Source of the DNA: JAIRNF01 sp031551125
GTDB taxonomy: Bacteria > Bacteroidota > Bacteroidia > Bacteroidales > UBA932
Direction of reading: 5' to 3'
DNA length: 64,000 nt
Assembly (NCBI GenBank): GCA_031551125.1
Contig: JAVBOB010000007.1
Span: 111,173-175,172 of the forward strand
This document shows positions 1 through 8,766 of this stretch, piece after piece. The position numbers were made by a program, and so were the translations under genes. How positions within the stretch are numbered: the stretch's first letter is position 1; every line of letters begins with the position of its first letter. The notes below the pieces were generated by a model. It ran no database searches, was not told the origin of the DNA, and was given only the letters and a program-made list of their open reading frames with translations.

Positions 1-439
1 TACCAAGTACACTGATCAAGCAAGAATACCCCGCTACGGTAAAACATACCTTCACGATGGTGGTACGGGTGAGTACTTTGACCAGCCTGCAACCGTTGGA
101 ATTATTTATATGCTGAAGCTAGGCCACATGGTTGACGATAAGATGCACGCACGTTCTATTGGGCCGTACTCGCTTATCACTCAGCAACCTCTTGGTGGTA
201 AGGCGCAGTTCGGAGGTCAGCGTTTCGGAGAAATGGAAGTTTGGGCGCTCGAGGCATTCGGCGCGGCCAATATCCTTCAAGAAATTCTAACCGTAAAATC
301 TGACGATGTAGTAGGCCGCTCAAAAGCATACGAGTCAATCGTAAAGGGCGAACCTATGCCTGTACCCGGTATTCCCGAAGCGTTGAACGTGTTGCTACAC
401 GAGCTTAAGGGATTGGGATTAAGCGTAAAGCTAGACTAA
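1..439 (+). CDS. rpoB: RNA polymerase subunit beta, C-terminal end (partial)
   Basis: This is the last ~145 codons of the beta subunit of RNA polymerase; the reading frame enters at base 2 and the start lies outside the window. The residues GKTYLHDGGTGEYFDQP, MLKLGHMVDDKMHARSIGPY and QPLGGKAQFGGQRFGEMEVW are the strongly conserved C-terminal beta segment that packs against beta' and carries the KxxHMVDDKxHAR region. The protein ends in a short tail (GLGLSVKLD) after the conserved LLHELKGLGL. rpoC follows 69 bases downstream on the same strand, the usual rpoBC order, so both are cotranscribed. Identification is certain; only the fragment can be judged. Confidence 0.98.
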   Translation, partial: TKYTDQARIPRYGKTYLHDGGTGEYFDQPATVGIIYMLKLGHMVDDKMHARSIGPYSLITQQPLGGKAQFGGQRFGEMEVWALEAFGAANILQEILTVKSDDVVGRSKAYESIVKGEPMPVPGIPEALNVLLHELKGLGLSVKLD

Positions 440-508
440 TGTAATGTAACCTGATGAGGTGTTTTGCACCTCATCAGGGATTTACGTCAAACTTATATTT
501 TAAAGAAA

Positions 509-3500
509 ATGGCTTTAAAAAAAGTAGGTAAGGTTAAGAGTAACTTCAACAAAATGACTATTGGGCTCGCATCGCCTGAGGAAATTCTGGAAAACTCCAG
601 TGGTGAAGTTTTTAAGCCTGAAACCATCAACTATAGAACTTATAAGCCTGAGCGCGACGGGCTATTCTGCGAGCGTATTTTCGGTCCGGTAAAGGATTAC
701 GAATGCCATTGCGGAAAGTATAAGCGCATTCGCTATCGTGGTATTGTATGTGACCGATGCGGTGTTGAGGTTACCGAGAAGAAAGTACGTCGTGAGCGTA
801 CCGGACATATTTCTTTGGTAGTTCCCGTAGCACACATTTGGTACTTCCGTTCGTCACCCAACAAGATTGGTTATTTGCTTGGTGTACCTTCCAAAAAATT
901 GGAAGCGATAGTGTATTACGAACGCTACATTGTGGTACAGCCCGGTATTAAGGCCGAAAGCGGCATTAATACCTTAGATTTGCTTACCGAAGACGAGTAC
1001 TTGCAAATTCTGGAAACGCTACCTAAGGAAAATCAGCTGTTGGATGATAGCGATCCTAACAAGTTTGTTGCCGGAATGGGTGCGGAAGCAATTTATAAGC
1101 TACTGCAACGCACGGATCTTGATAGCTTGTCATACTCACTGCGCCATAAGGCAAACAACGAAACTTCGCAACAACGTAAGGTTGATGCGTTGAAGCGTTT
1201 ACAGGTGGTTGAAGCATTCCGTAAGTCGGTAGATATAAACAAGCCCGAGTGGATGATTATGAAGGTTATTCCTGTAATCCCACCGGAACTTCGTCCTCTT
1301 GTTCCTTTGGATGGTGGACGCTTTGCAACATCCGACTTGAACGATTTGTACCGTCGTGTTATTATACGCAACAACCGGTTGAAACGCTTGATTGAAATCA
1401 AAGCGCCCGAAGTGATTTTGCGTAATGAAAAGCGTATGTTGCAGGAAGCGGTTGACTCGCTATTCGACAACTCACGTAAATCAAACGCTGTAAAAACCGA
1501 GGCAAACCGCGCGCTGAAATCACTTTCAGACTCGCTGAAAGGTAAGCAGGGACGTTTCCGTCAAAACCTGTTGGGTAAGCGTGTTGACTACTCTGCCCGT
1601 TCGGTTATTGTTGTTGGCCCCGAGCTTAAGATGCACGAGTGCGGATTGCCGAAGGATATGGCAGCCGAACTATTCAAACCGTTCGTAATTCGTAAGCTCA
1701 TTGAGCGCGGAATTGTAAAAACGGTAAAATCGGCAAAGAAAATAGTTGACCGTAAAGATCCTGTAGTTTGGGATATTTTGGAAAACGTGATGAAGGGACA
1801 CCCTGTAATGTTGAACCGTGCACCTACGCTTCACCGATTGGGTATTCAGGCGTTCCAGCCTAAGCTGATAGAAGGAAAGGCTATTCAGCTGCACCCGCTA
1901 TCATGTACGGCATTCAACGCCGACTTTGACGGAGACCAAATGGCAGTTCACCTTCCTTTAGGTAATGCTGCTATTCTGGAAGCTCAGCTACTTATGTTGG
2001 GTTCGCACAACATTCTGAACCCCGCTAACGGTGCGCCTATTACCGTTCCTTCTCAGGACATGGTTCTTGGTTTGTATTACATTACCAAGCATCGTAAGGG
2101 AGCAAAAGGTGAGGGGCTGCACTTTTACGGACCCGAAGAAGTTATTATTGCATATAACGAAAATGCAGTTAACCTGCATGCAATTATAAAAGTTCGCTAT
2201 ACATTCCCACAAGCCGATGGTAGTGAAAAAACGGAGCTAATTGAAACAACGGTTGGTCGTGTTATTTTCAACCAGCTGGTGCCGAAAGAAGTTGGTTACA
2301 TCAACGAAATTTTGACCAAAAAGTCACTTCGTGATATTATCGGTCGAGTATTGAAGAAAACCGGAATTGCCGTTACCTCTAAGTTCCTTGATGATATTAA
2401 GGATTTGGGTTACAAGATGGCATTTAGAGGTGGCTTGTCGTTCAACCTTGATGATGTTATTGTTCCGAAGGAAAAGGCTGAGCTGGTGAAGGAAGGTTAC
2501 GAGCAGGTGGAAGAAGTGTTGAACAACTACAACATGGGTTTCATCACCAACAACGAACGTTACAACCAAATTATTGATATTTGGACACACACCAACGCTA
2601 AGCTTACGCAGATATTGCTTAAGCAGCTATCTACAGATAATGGCGGATTCAACTCGGTTTACATGATGCTTGACTCCGGTGCTCGTGGTTCTAAAGAACA
2701 GATTCGTCAGCTTTCCGGTATGCGTGGTTTGATGGCTAAGCCTCAAAAATCAGGCTCTACAGGTTCTGAAATTATCGAAAACCCCATTCTTTCTAACTTT
2801 AAAGAAGGGTTGTCGGTATTGGAGTACTTTATTTCAACCCACGGTGCGCGTAAAGGTTTGGCCGATACGGCTCTTAAGACAGCCGATGCCGGTTATCTTA
2901 CCCGTCGTTTGGTTGACGTATCACAAGACGTTATTGTTACCGAGCCCGACTGCGGTACGTTACGCGGTTTGATTGCCACAGCTATCAAGAATAATGACGA
3001 AGTGGTTGAATCGCTTTACGAACGCATTCTTGGTCGTACAACGGTACATGATATTTACCATCCTCAAACCGGCGAGCTGATTGTTGCTGCGGGAGAGGAG
3101 CTAACAGAAGAGGTTTCACGCGTTATTGATGAATCACCTATTGAACAGGTTGAAATCCGTTCAGTGTTAACTTGCGAATCAACTAAGGGTATTTGCGCGA
3201 AGTGCTATGGTCGTAACCTTGCAACGGGTAATATGGTTCAGCGAGGTGAGGCGGTTGGCGTTATCGCTGCTCAGTCAATTGGTGAGCCCGGTACACAGCT
3301 TACGCTTCGTACCTTCCACGTTGGGGGTACTGCATCGAACATTGCTGCCGATAACAAGCTGGTGGCACGCTACGATGGTCGCCTAGAAATTGATGAGCTT
3401 CGTACCGTTGAAAAGGTTGACGATGACGGTTTGAAGGTTGATATTGTTATCGGTCGTTTAGCTGAAATGCGTATTGTGGACAACAATACAGGCATTACGC

Positions 3501-4786
3501 TATACACACACAACGTACCTTATGGCGCAACGCTATACTTCAAAAACGGAGTTAACGTAACCAAGGGTGAATTGATTTGCGAATGGGACCCGTATAACGC
3601 TGTTATTATTTCAGAGTTTCCCGGTACTGTTGCATTCGATAGCGTTATTGAAGGTGTTACCTTCCGCGAAGAATCGGATGAGCAAACCGGATACCGTGAA
3701 AAGGTTATTATTGAATCACGTGATAAGACCCGTAACCCCATTGTTCGTATTCTTGACTCAAAAGGGGCCGAAATTAAGCAGTACAACTTGCCTGTAGGCG
3801 CTCACATTGCTGTTGAAGAAAAGCAAAAGGTGAAGGGTGGCGATATTTTGGTTAAGATTCCTCGCGCTGTTGGTAAGTCGGGTGACATCACCGGAGGTCT
3901 TCCCCGCGTTACAGAGCTATTCGAGGCTCGCAACCCGTCAAATCCGGCTGTTGTATCTGAAATCGATGGTGAAGTATCACTGGGTAAAATTAAGCGTGGA
4001 AACAGGGAGGTAAGCGTTCGCTCAAAGACAGGCGAAGAGAAGAAGTACCTTATTCCGCTGTCAAAGCAAATTCTTGTGCAAGAAAACGACTTTGTACGTG
4101 CCGGAACACCTATGTCCGATGGTGCTATTACGCCGCTTGATATTCTAGCTATCCAAGGACCTACAAAGGTGCAAGAGTACATTGTAAACGAAATTCAGGA
4201 AGTGTACCGTATGCAGGGTGTGAAGATTAACGATAAGCACTTTGAAATTATTGTACGCCAAATGATGCGTAAGGTTGAAATTATTGACCCGGGTGATACA
4301 CGCTTCTTGCCTGAGCAAATAGCGGATAAGCTGGAGTTTATGCAGGATAACGACTGGATTTTCGATAAGAAGGTGGTTGTTGATGCAGGGGACTCACAGG
4401 TATTCAAACCCGGACAGATTATTACCGTTCGTAAGCTACGCGATGAGAACTCAATGCTTAAACGTAAGGACTTGAAGCAGGTTGAAGCGCGTGATGCTGT
4501 TCCTGCAACATCAAGTCAGGTACTGCAAGGTATTACCCGCGCCGCACTGCAAACCAACAGCTTCTTGTCTGCGGCATCATTCCAGGAAACTACGAAGGTG
4601 CTTAACGAGGCGGCTGTTAATGGTAAGGTTGATACGCTGGAAGGATTGAAGGAGAACGTGCTTTGCGGTCACCTAATCCCTGCCGGAACAGGTCTATCCG
4701 AGTTTGACCGCTTGGTAGTAGCCTCAATGGACGATTATCAACGTATGCTATCAGGTAAAGTAAAGGAAAAGGCTACGGCTGAGTAA
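509..4786 (+). CDS. rpoC: DNA-directed RNA polymerase subunit beta'
   Basis: Full-length beta' (1425 aa from the chosen start), the catalytic partner of RpoB. Visible landmarks are the N-terminal zinc-binding cysteines (CHCGKYKRIRYRGIVCDRCG), the active-site loop NADFDGDQMAVH that binds the catalytic Mg2+, the bridge-helix/trigger-loop segment (GSKEQIRQLSGMRGLMAKP) and the second zinc site (CESTKGICAKCYGRNL). The frame is open upstream to an ATG at 464, which would add 15 residues (MHLIRDLRQTY...) lying in the rpoB-rpoC spacer. I chose ATG 509 because family members start just before the conserved KVKSNFNKMTIGLASPE segment with a short basic MALKK-type leader. Terminated by the hairpin at 4807-4846. 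Confidence 0.98.
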   Translation: MALKKVGKVKSNFNKMTIGLASPEEILENSSGEVFKPETINYRTYKPERDGLFCERIFGPVKDYECHCGKYKRIRYRGIVCDRCGVEVTEKKVRRERTGHISLVVPVAHIWYFRSSPNKIGYLLGVPSKKLEAIVYYERYIVVQPGIKAESGINTLDLLTEDEYLQILETLPKENQLLDDSDPNKFVAGMGAEAIYKLLQRTDLDSLSYSLRHKANNETSQQRKVDALKRLQVVEAFRKSVDINKPEWMIMKVIPVIPPELRPLVPLDGGRFATSDLNDLYRRVIIRNNRLKRLIEIKAPEVILRNEKRMLQEAVDSLFDNSRKSNAVKTEANRALKSLSDSLKGKQGRFRQNLLGKRVDYSARSVIVVGPELKMHECGLPKDMAAELFKPFVIRKLIERGIVKTVKSAKKIVDRKDPVVWDILENVMKGHPVMLNRAPTLHRLGIQAFQPKLIEGKAIQLHPLSCTAFNADFDGDQMAVHLPLGNAAILEAQLLMLGSHNILNPANGAPITVPSQDMVLGLYYITKHRKGAKGEGLHFYGPEEVIIAYNENAVNLHAIIKVRYTFPQADGSEKTELIETTVGRVIFNQLVPKEVGYINEILTKKSLRDIIGRVLKKTGIAVTSKFLDDIKDLGYKMAFRGGLSFNLDDVIVPKEKAELVKEGYEQVEEVLNNYNMGFITNNERYNQIIDIWTHTNAKLTQILLKQLSTDNGGFNSVYMMLDSGARGSKEQIRQLSGMRGLMAKPQKSGSTGSEIIENPILSNFKEGLSVLEYFISTHGARKGLADTALKTADAGYLTRRLVDVSQDVIVTEPDCGTLRGLIATAIKNNDEVVESLYERILGRTTVHDIYHPQTGELIVAAGEELTEEVSRVIDESPIEQVEIRSVLTCESTKGICAKCYGRNLATGNMVQRGEAVGVIAAQSIGEPGTQLTLRTFHVGGTASNIAADNKLVARYDGRLEIDELRTVEKVDDDGLKVDIVIGRLAEMRIVDNNTGITLYTHNVPYGATLYFKNGVNVTKGELICEWDPYNAVIISEFPGTVAFDSVIEGVTFREESDEQTGYREKVIIESRDKTRNPIVRILDSKGAEIKQYNLPVGAHIAVEEKQKVKGGDILVKIPRAVGKSGDITGGLPRVTELFEARNPSNPAVVSEIDGEVSLGKIKRGNREVSVRSKTGEEKKYLIPLSKQILVQENDFVRAGTPMSDGAITPLDILAIQGPTKVQEYIVNEIQEVYRMQGVKINDKHFEIIVRQMMRKVEIIDPGDTRFLPEQIADKLEFMQDNDWIFDKKVVVDAGDSQVFKPGQIITVRKLRDENSMLKRKDLKQVEARDAVPATSSQVLQGITRAALQTNSFLSAASFQETTKVLNEAAVNGKVDTLEGLKENVLCGHLIPAGTGLSEFDRLVVASMDDYQRMLSGKVKEKATAE

Positions 4787-4806
4787 CCCAATACTTGTGA
4801 TATGTG

Positions 4807-4846
4807 AAGAGGGTGTCCAAAAAGCATTTGGCATCCTCTTTTCTTT
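4807..4846 (+). terminator. rho-independent terminator of rpoBC
   Basis: Interrupted stem: AAGAGG plus CCAAA pairs with TTTGG plus CCTCTT across a short loop, followed by TTTTCTTTT. It lies 20 bases after the rpoC stop. Confidence 0.8.
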
Positions 4847-4985
4847 TGTACCCCTATCTAAGATGAAATCAAATATTCGATTCTCGTGAACTAATAAGCG
4901 ACTTTTTGTCCATTAAGCCCCACTTAACAGTTTTTTTTAACCACAATCACTAGAACTAGCTAGCTTTAAAAAACAAAGGCTTTAC

Positions 4986-4993
4986 TATCTTTG
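4986..4993 (+). promoter_or_regulatory. -7 element of a Bacteroidota promoter
   Basis: TATCTTTG matches the TAnnTTTG -7 consensus used by the Bacteroidota primary sigma factor, 20 bases before the ATG at 5014. A good -33 TTTG is not seen at the normal spacing (only CTTT-like bases). Confidence 0.55.
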
Positions 4994-5013
4994 TTAGAAA
5001 TTAAAGTGAACGT

Positions 5014-5763
5014 ATGACGCTTATTACAACAGATACAAAGCTTGCAGATGCTATTCACTGCAACTACTTGCTTATTCCACTTATAAACAGGTTTGGAATA
5101 CGCTTGGGCTTTGGCGAAAAAACAATAACCACAGTATGTGAGGAGCATGGTATTGATGCCGGCTTTTTAACTACTATTCTTAACACCTTTACCTTCGATC
5201 ATTACTTTTCTGAGGATAAGATGAGGAGCTACCATGTGGTGCAGTGGCTTGATTATCTTAGGAAGACTCATATTTACTATCGAGAGGTGCAGCTTCCGGT
5301 TATTGAAGCGCATCTTCGCAGGCTTATCGGAAGCATAACCGATGGTGGCGATAGTAAAAGCCTTGCCCTTATTGGTAAGTTTTTTGCTGACTATAAGCAG
5401 GAGCTGCTGGCGCATCTTGAGCGAGAAGACCAAAGCACCTTTCCCTACATAGAACGGCTGGTAGCATTGGAAGGTATGGCTGATGCCAAGCAGGCGTACA
5501 CCGAACTGTCTAAGCGGTATTCGATAAAGGTTTTTGAGCGGGAGCATGATAATGTTGACGAGAAGCTATTTGATTTGAAAAACATTCTGATAAAATACCT
5601 TTCGGGTAACTACGACCAAACGCTCTGCAATGCGGTGATATTTGAGCTGTCGCGCTTGGAAAAAGACTTACAAGACCATACACGCTTAGAGGATAAGGTA
5701 CTTGTTCCAATGGTAGAAGAAATGGAAGAACGCTTAAATAAAAAGTACCTTGCTAAAAAATAA
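5014..5763 (+). CDS. RIC/YtfE-like di-iron hemerythrin-domain protein
   Basis: 249 aa, cytoplasmic, no signal peptide. The N-terminal ~60 residues resemble the ScdA_N/DUF542 domain (phase ...NYLLIPLINRFGIRLGFGEKTITTVCEEHGI). The C-terminal ~160 residues form a hemerythrin HHE four-helix bundle with the expected iron ligands: RKTHIYY, AHLEREDQSTFPYIE, REHDNVDE and HTRLEDKVLVP, the H-x3-E spacing being intact in two helices. Relatives such as E. coli YtfE and S. aureus ScdA repair iron-sulfur clusters after nitric oxide or oxidative damage. The classic ScdA_N cysteine pair is not evident; a single Cys is at VCEEHG. It overlaps the following regulator gene by 14 bases, so the two are translationally coupled and the regulator probably serves the same stress response. 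Family assignment is firm, precise role inferred. Confidence 0.85.
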   Translation: MTLITTDTKLADAIHCNYLLIPLINRFGIRLGFGEKTITTVCEEHGIDAGFLTTILNTFTFDHYFSEDKMRSYHVVQWLDYLRKTHIYYREVQLPVIEAHLRRLIGSITDGGDSKSLALIGKFFADYKQELLAHLEREDQSTFPYIERLVALEGMADAKQAYTELSKRYSIKVFEREHDNVDEKLFDLKNILIKYLSGNYDQTLCNAVIFELSRLEKDLQDHTRLEDKVLVPMVEEMEERLNKKYLAKK

Positions 5764-6316
5764 ACATACCATCATTGTATCAACAGATGTACTTCAAGCA
5801 TACGGATTAAAGTTTTTACTTGAAGAGTACTTCTCGCTTGATAAGGCGGAGCTGATTACGGATATGAGTGCCATTGAGAGCCATTCGCTCAGCTGTGATG
5901 TTCTTTTTGTTCAAGCTAAGGTTCTGTATGCGCTGTATGACCGTTTGCCTTCATTTCGCAATAAGCTGATTATTGTTTCAGATACAGCGAATGACGAAAC
6001 AGGTGGAGTAGCTGTATTAAATGTAGCTCAGGAGCAAACCGGATTGCTTGAAACGCTTAATAAGCTGCTTACTGATAAGCTAAGCCAGCAAAGGCAGCAT
6101 GACGGGAAGCAGGATTTGAGTGATAGGGAAAAGGAAGTGTTGGCGCTAATTGCCAAAGGCGATATGAATAAAACCATTGCCGATAAGCTTTGCATCAGCC
6201 TTAATACTGTGCTTACTCACAGAAAAAATATAACTGCTAAGCTGGGTATTAAAACGGTATCGGGGCTCACCGTATATGCTATTCTTAACGGCATGATTTC
6301 TGCCGATGAGGTGTAG
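5750..6316 (+). CDS. LuxR/NarL-type transcriptional regulator with degenerate receiver
   Basis: 188 aa. The C-terminal ~65 residues are a clear LuxR helix-turn-helix (LSDREKEVLALIAKGDMNKTIADKL, then SLNTVLTHRKNITAKLGIK), the DNA-binding half of NarL-family regulators. The N-terminal half has a receiver-like alternation (TIIVSTDVLQAYGLKFLLEEYF ... CDVLFVQAKVL) but no aspartate at the end of the third strand, where the phosphorylation site should be, so it is probably not activated by phosphotransfer. The only sensible start is TTG at 5750, inside the end of the hemerythrin gene (14-base overlap); the first ATG would remove most of the N-terminal domain. Probably controls the hemerythrin gene and perhaps the P-type ATPase downstream; that is inference. 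Confidence 0.8.
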   Translation: MLKNKHTIIVSTDVLQAYGLKFLLEEYFSLDKAELITDMSAIESHSLSCDVLFVQAKVLYALYDRLPSFRNKLIIVSDTANDETGGVAVLNVAQEQTGLLETLNKLLTDKLSQQRQHDGKQDLSDREKEVLALIAKGDMNKTIADKLCISLNTVLTHRKNITAKLGIKTVSGLTVYAILNGMISADEV

Positions 6317-6328
6317 GCATAGATTAAA

Positions 6329-6482
6329 GACTTATAGAACAAAGAACATAGATATAAAGAACAACGATATTAAGGAGCAAAGAAGAAGGACGGTTAGAAT
6401 TTATTATTTGCTACATTATCAAGCTTTATGTCTTTTCCTTGTTCTATGTTCTATAAATCCTTGTTCTTATTCAATGTTCAAT
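6329..6482. repeat. imperfect inverted repeat built of AGAACA/TGTTCT units
   Basis: The left arm (TATAGAACAAAGAACATAGAT and on to ~6385) and the right arm (TTGTTCTATGTTCTATAAAT, ~6437-6466) are imperfect reverse complements. A related structure sits at 13041-13128 before trkA. It fills the gap between the regulator and the ATPase gene. The 66-residue frame through it is not coding. Confidence 0.5.
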
Positions 6483-6507
6483 AAAAAATATTCAATACTC
6501 AATTGAC

Positions 6508-8400
6508 ATGTCCTCTCCTATAAAAGATAAAAAGTTTCTCCTGTTACTTGCGGCTGTTTTTGCCGTGTTGGTGCTGGAGGTGTTATCGCTTGCAGGGATA
6601 AATATTCCTGAGCCTTATGCACCCATACTGTTTGGTGCGTTTATTATCGGGGTGGGGTATGAAGTGCTGTGGCATGGGCTGAAAGCTTTAATAAGGCTAA
6701 ATTTTAGTAGCATTAGCCTACTTATGCTGATTGCTGTTATCGGGGCGTTTTACCTGAAAGAGTATCCCGAAGCAGCAGTAGTTATTGTTCTTTACGTATT
6801 GGGTGAAAGGCTTGAGGATATTGGGCTGGAAAAAAGTAAGTCAGCGCTGGATAAGTTGATAGCCAACTCGCCTAAATCGGCTGTGCTGAAAGAAACAGGA
6901 CAGGCTGTTCCTATAGAGCAAATTCCGGTAGGAAGTATTGTGCAGGTAAAACCGCACGATATGATTCCGCTGGATGGCATCGTAGTAGTTGGAGAAACTG
7001 CGGTGGACGAGGCAACCATTACCGGAGAACCTATTCCAAAGGATAAGCACAAAGGTGATGCTGTATTTGCCGGTACAATGAATATGTCAGGCTTTTTGGA
7101 AATACAAACAACCCGATTATCAACCGATACTACTTTTGCCAAAATAGTTGAGCTTACCTTTGAGGCGCAGGCCGGCAAATCGGAGAGCCAAAAGTTTATT
7201 CAGCGGTTTGCCAAATACTATACGCCCTGCGTTATTATTTTAGCGGTACTGCTGTTTGTTATTCCGGTTTTTGCGCTGAATCAGGACCTCAATAAGTGGC
7301 TATTGCAGGCAATAACTTTGCTTGTTATATCATGCCCTTGCGCGCTTGTTATATCAACCCCTGTGGCTATTTATGCCGCTTTGGGCAATGCCTCATCAAA
7401 AGGAATATTGGTGAAGGGTGGAAAGTATATTGAGGCAATGGCAAAGGTTAAGGCCTTGTGCTTGGATAAAACCCGAACTATTACATACGGAAATCCGATA
7501 GTCTCGGATATTATTCCGCTTAACGGTACCGGTAGAGAGGAGCTGTTAGCCTGCGGAGCAGGGGCTGAGGTTTTCTCTGAGCATCCGCTAGCTCAGGCTA
7601 TTGTTGATGCTGCAAGAAAAGAAGGTTTTGAACCGCACGCTGTAGAAAAATATAAAAGCATAGCGGGAAAAGGGGCTACAGCTCGTTGCTTGGTATGCGA
7701 AGATGAAACGATATGTATAGGTAAGCTAAGCTACATCAGGGAGTCGCAGCCGGTAACAGAGGAGGTGGAACGTTTGGTTGAGCAGCTGTCGGAACAGGGA
7801 AAGACGAGCGTAGTGGTTAGCTTCGGTCAGGGAGTTGCCGGAATAATCGGTCTTAACGATGAGATAAAACCTGATAGCGCAGGTGCTATCAGCGAGCTAA
7901 AGGCAATGGGTGTTGAGCCTATTATGTTAACAGGCGATAGCGAAGCAGCGGCACACTATGTGGCTTCGGAGGTAGGTATTTCAAAAGTATATGGCGGATT
8001 AATGCCTGAAACAAAGGCGACGCATATTAAGCAGGCTTTAGCTGAATATGGCAGCGTAGCAATGGTAGGTGATGGTGTGAACGATGCTCCGGCTTTAGCG
8101 CAGTCAACCGTTGGAATAGCGATGGGAGCAGTTGGTAGCGATACCGCCATAGAGGTAGCCAACGTTGCGCTAATGAATGATAAGCTATCGCTTATTCCCT
8201 ATTTAATCCGGTTAAGTAAGGCTACTACGGCAACTATCAGGGGTAATACCATAGCGGCTGTACTTGTAAAGTTTATATTTGTGATATTGGCCGTAATGGG
8301 ACATGGAAATTTACTTATGGCCATAACTGCCGATGTAGGTGTAACGCTGGTAGTAATAGCCGTCAGCTTACGGTTACTGCGTTTTGGTCATGGTAAATAA
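6508..8400 (+). CDS. heavy-metal translocating P1B-type ATPase (Zn/Cd/Pb type)
   Basis: 630 aa integral membrane pump that exports a soft or transition metal using ATP. The N-terminal HMA metal-binding domain is absent; the protein starts with membrane helices. Landmarks: actuator TGE at 172-174, the CPC metal-binding triplet at 276-278 in membrane helix 6 (ISCPCAL), phosphorylated Asp320, the HP motif (SEHPLAQA) near 361, MLTGD and GDGVNDAPAL in the P domain, and a C-terminal helix pair. The CPC form with this overall layout fits Zn2+/Cd2+/Pb2+ or Cu+ export. Odd: the nearly invariant DKTGT reads DKTRTIT, the codon at 7474 being CGA for Arg. Spaced 191 bases from the LuxR-type gene. Family certain, metal unknown. 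Confidence 0.92.
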   Translation: MSSPIKDKKFLLLLAAVFAVLVLEVLSLAGINIPEPYAPILFGAFIIGVGYEVLWHGLKALIRLNFSSISLLMLIAVIGAFYLKEYPEAAVVIVLYVLGERLEDIGLEKSKSALDKLIANSPKSAVLKETGQAVPIEQIPVGSIVQVKPHDMIPLDGIVVVGETAVDEATITGEPIPKDKHKGDAVFAGTMNMSGFLEIQTTRLSTDTTFAKIVELTFEAQAGKSESQKFIQRFAKYYTPCVIILAVLLFVIPVFALNQDLNKWLLQAITLLVISCPCALVISTPVAIYAALGNASSKGILVKGGKYIEAMAKVKALCLDKTRTITYGNPIVSDIIPLNGTGREELLACGAGAEVFSEHPLAQAIVDAARKEGFEPHAVEKYKSIAGKGATARCLVCEDETICIGKLSYIRESQPVTEEVERLVEQLSEQGKTSVVVSFGQGVAGIIGLNDEIKPDSAGAISELKAMGVEPIMLTGDSEAAAHYVASEVGISKVYGGLMPETKATHIKQALAEYGSVAMVGDGVNDAPALAQSTVGIAMGAVGSDTAIEVANVALMNDKLSLIPYLIRLSKATTATIRGNTIAAVLVKFIFVILAVMGHGNLLMAITADVGVTLVVIAVSLRLLRFGHGK

Positions 8401-8766
8401 AAGGATTGTATCTTAATTATATTATTTAGCCTGAAAGCGCAACTCAATTCAGCCCGATGGGAACCCTCGGGAGGTAAAATAGTATGTAATACTGGTGCGA
8501 GCGCCCTTCAGGGCGCTCGTGTTGCACTACTTGAATATTTTCCCGAGGCGTTGCCATCGGGCTGAATTGAGTTGCGCTTTCAGCGCGTAATTTCTTCTTA
8601 AAGCAAGTTTAAATAGCTCTTGGTATTTTGAACATATTGTGTTTGCATTGAAATTTAATCAAATAGATTTAACAGTAGAAAATTGGTTTAATGAAGTTTT
8701 TTTTATTTCTTTACTTTTCATTTGTAGTTCTTAGCACATAAGTCTGATTGATAATCTACACGAACA
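8401..8766. other. intergenic region with a long nested palindrome
   Basis: No gene seen. The centre is the palindrome at 8429-8585; the remaining ~180 bases before the S41 protease gene are AT-rich and probably hold its promoter (TTCATTTG near 8717 is one mismatch from the -7 consensus). Confidence 0.6.
8429..8585. repeat. long nested hairpin repeat (arms ~40 bp)
   Basis: Arms 8431-8471 and 8541-8583 are near-perfect reverse complements (CTGAAAGCGCAACTCAATTC against GAATTGAGTTGCGCTTTCAG, continuing through AGCCCGATGG/CCATCGGGCT and CTCGGGA/TCCCGAG). Between them sits a second perfect hairpin, GAGCGCCCTTCAGGGCGCTC at 8499-8518. As RNA the whole unit would fold into one long branched stem. 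Confidence 0.8.

Noticed and set aside
464..508. Longer N-terminus for RpoC from ATG 464
   Set aside because: It lies in the spacer after rpoB and adds residues not typical of the family; ATG 509 gives the usual start.
6306..6506. 66-residue frame between the LuxR-type regulator and the ATPase
   Set aside because: Runs through an inverted repeat, composition not protein-like, no homology recognised.
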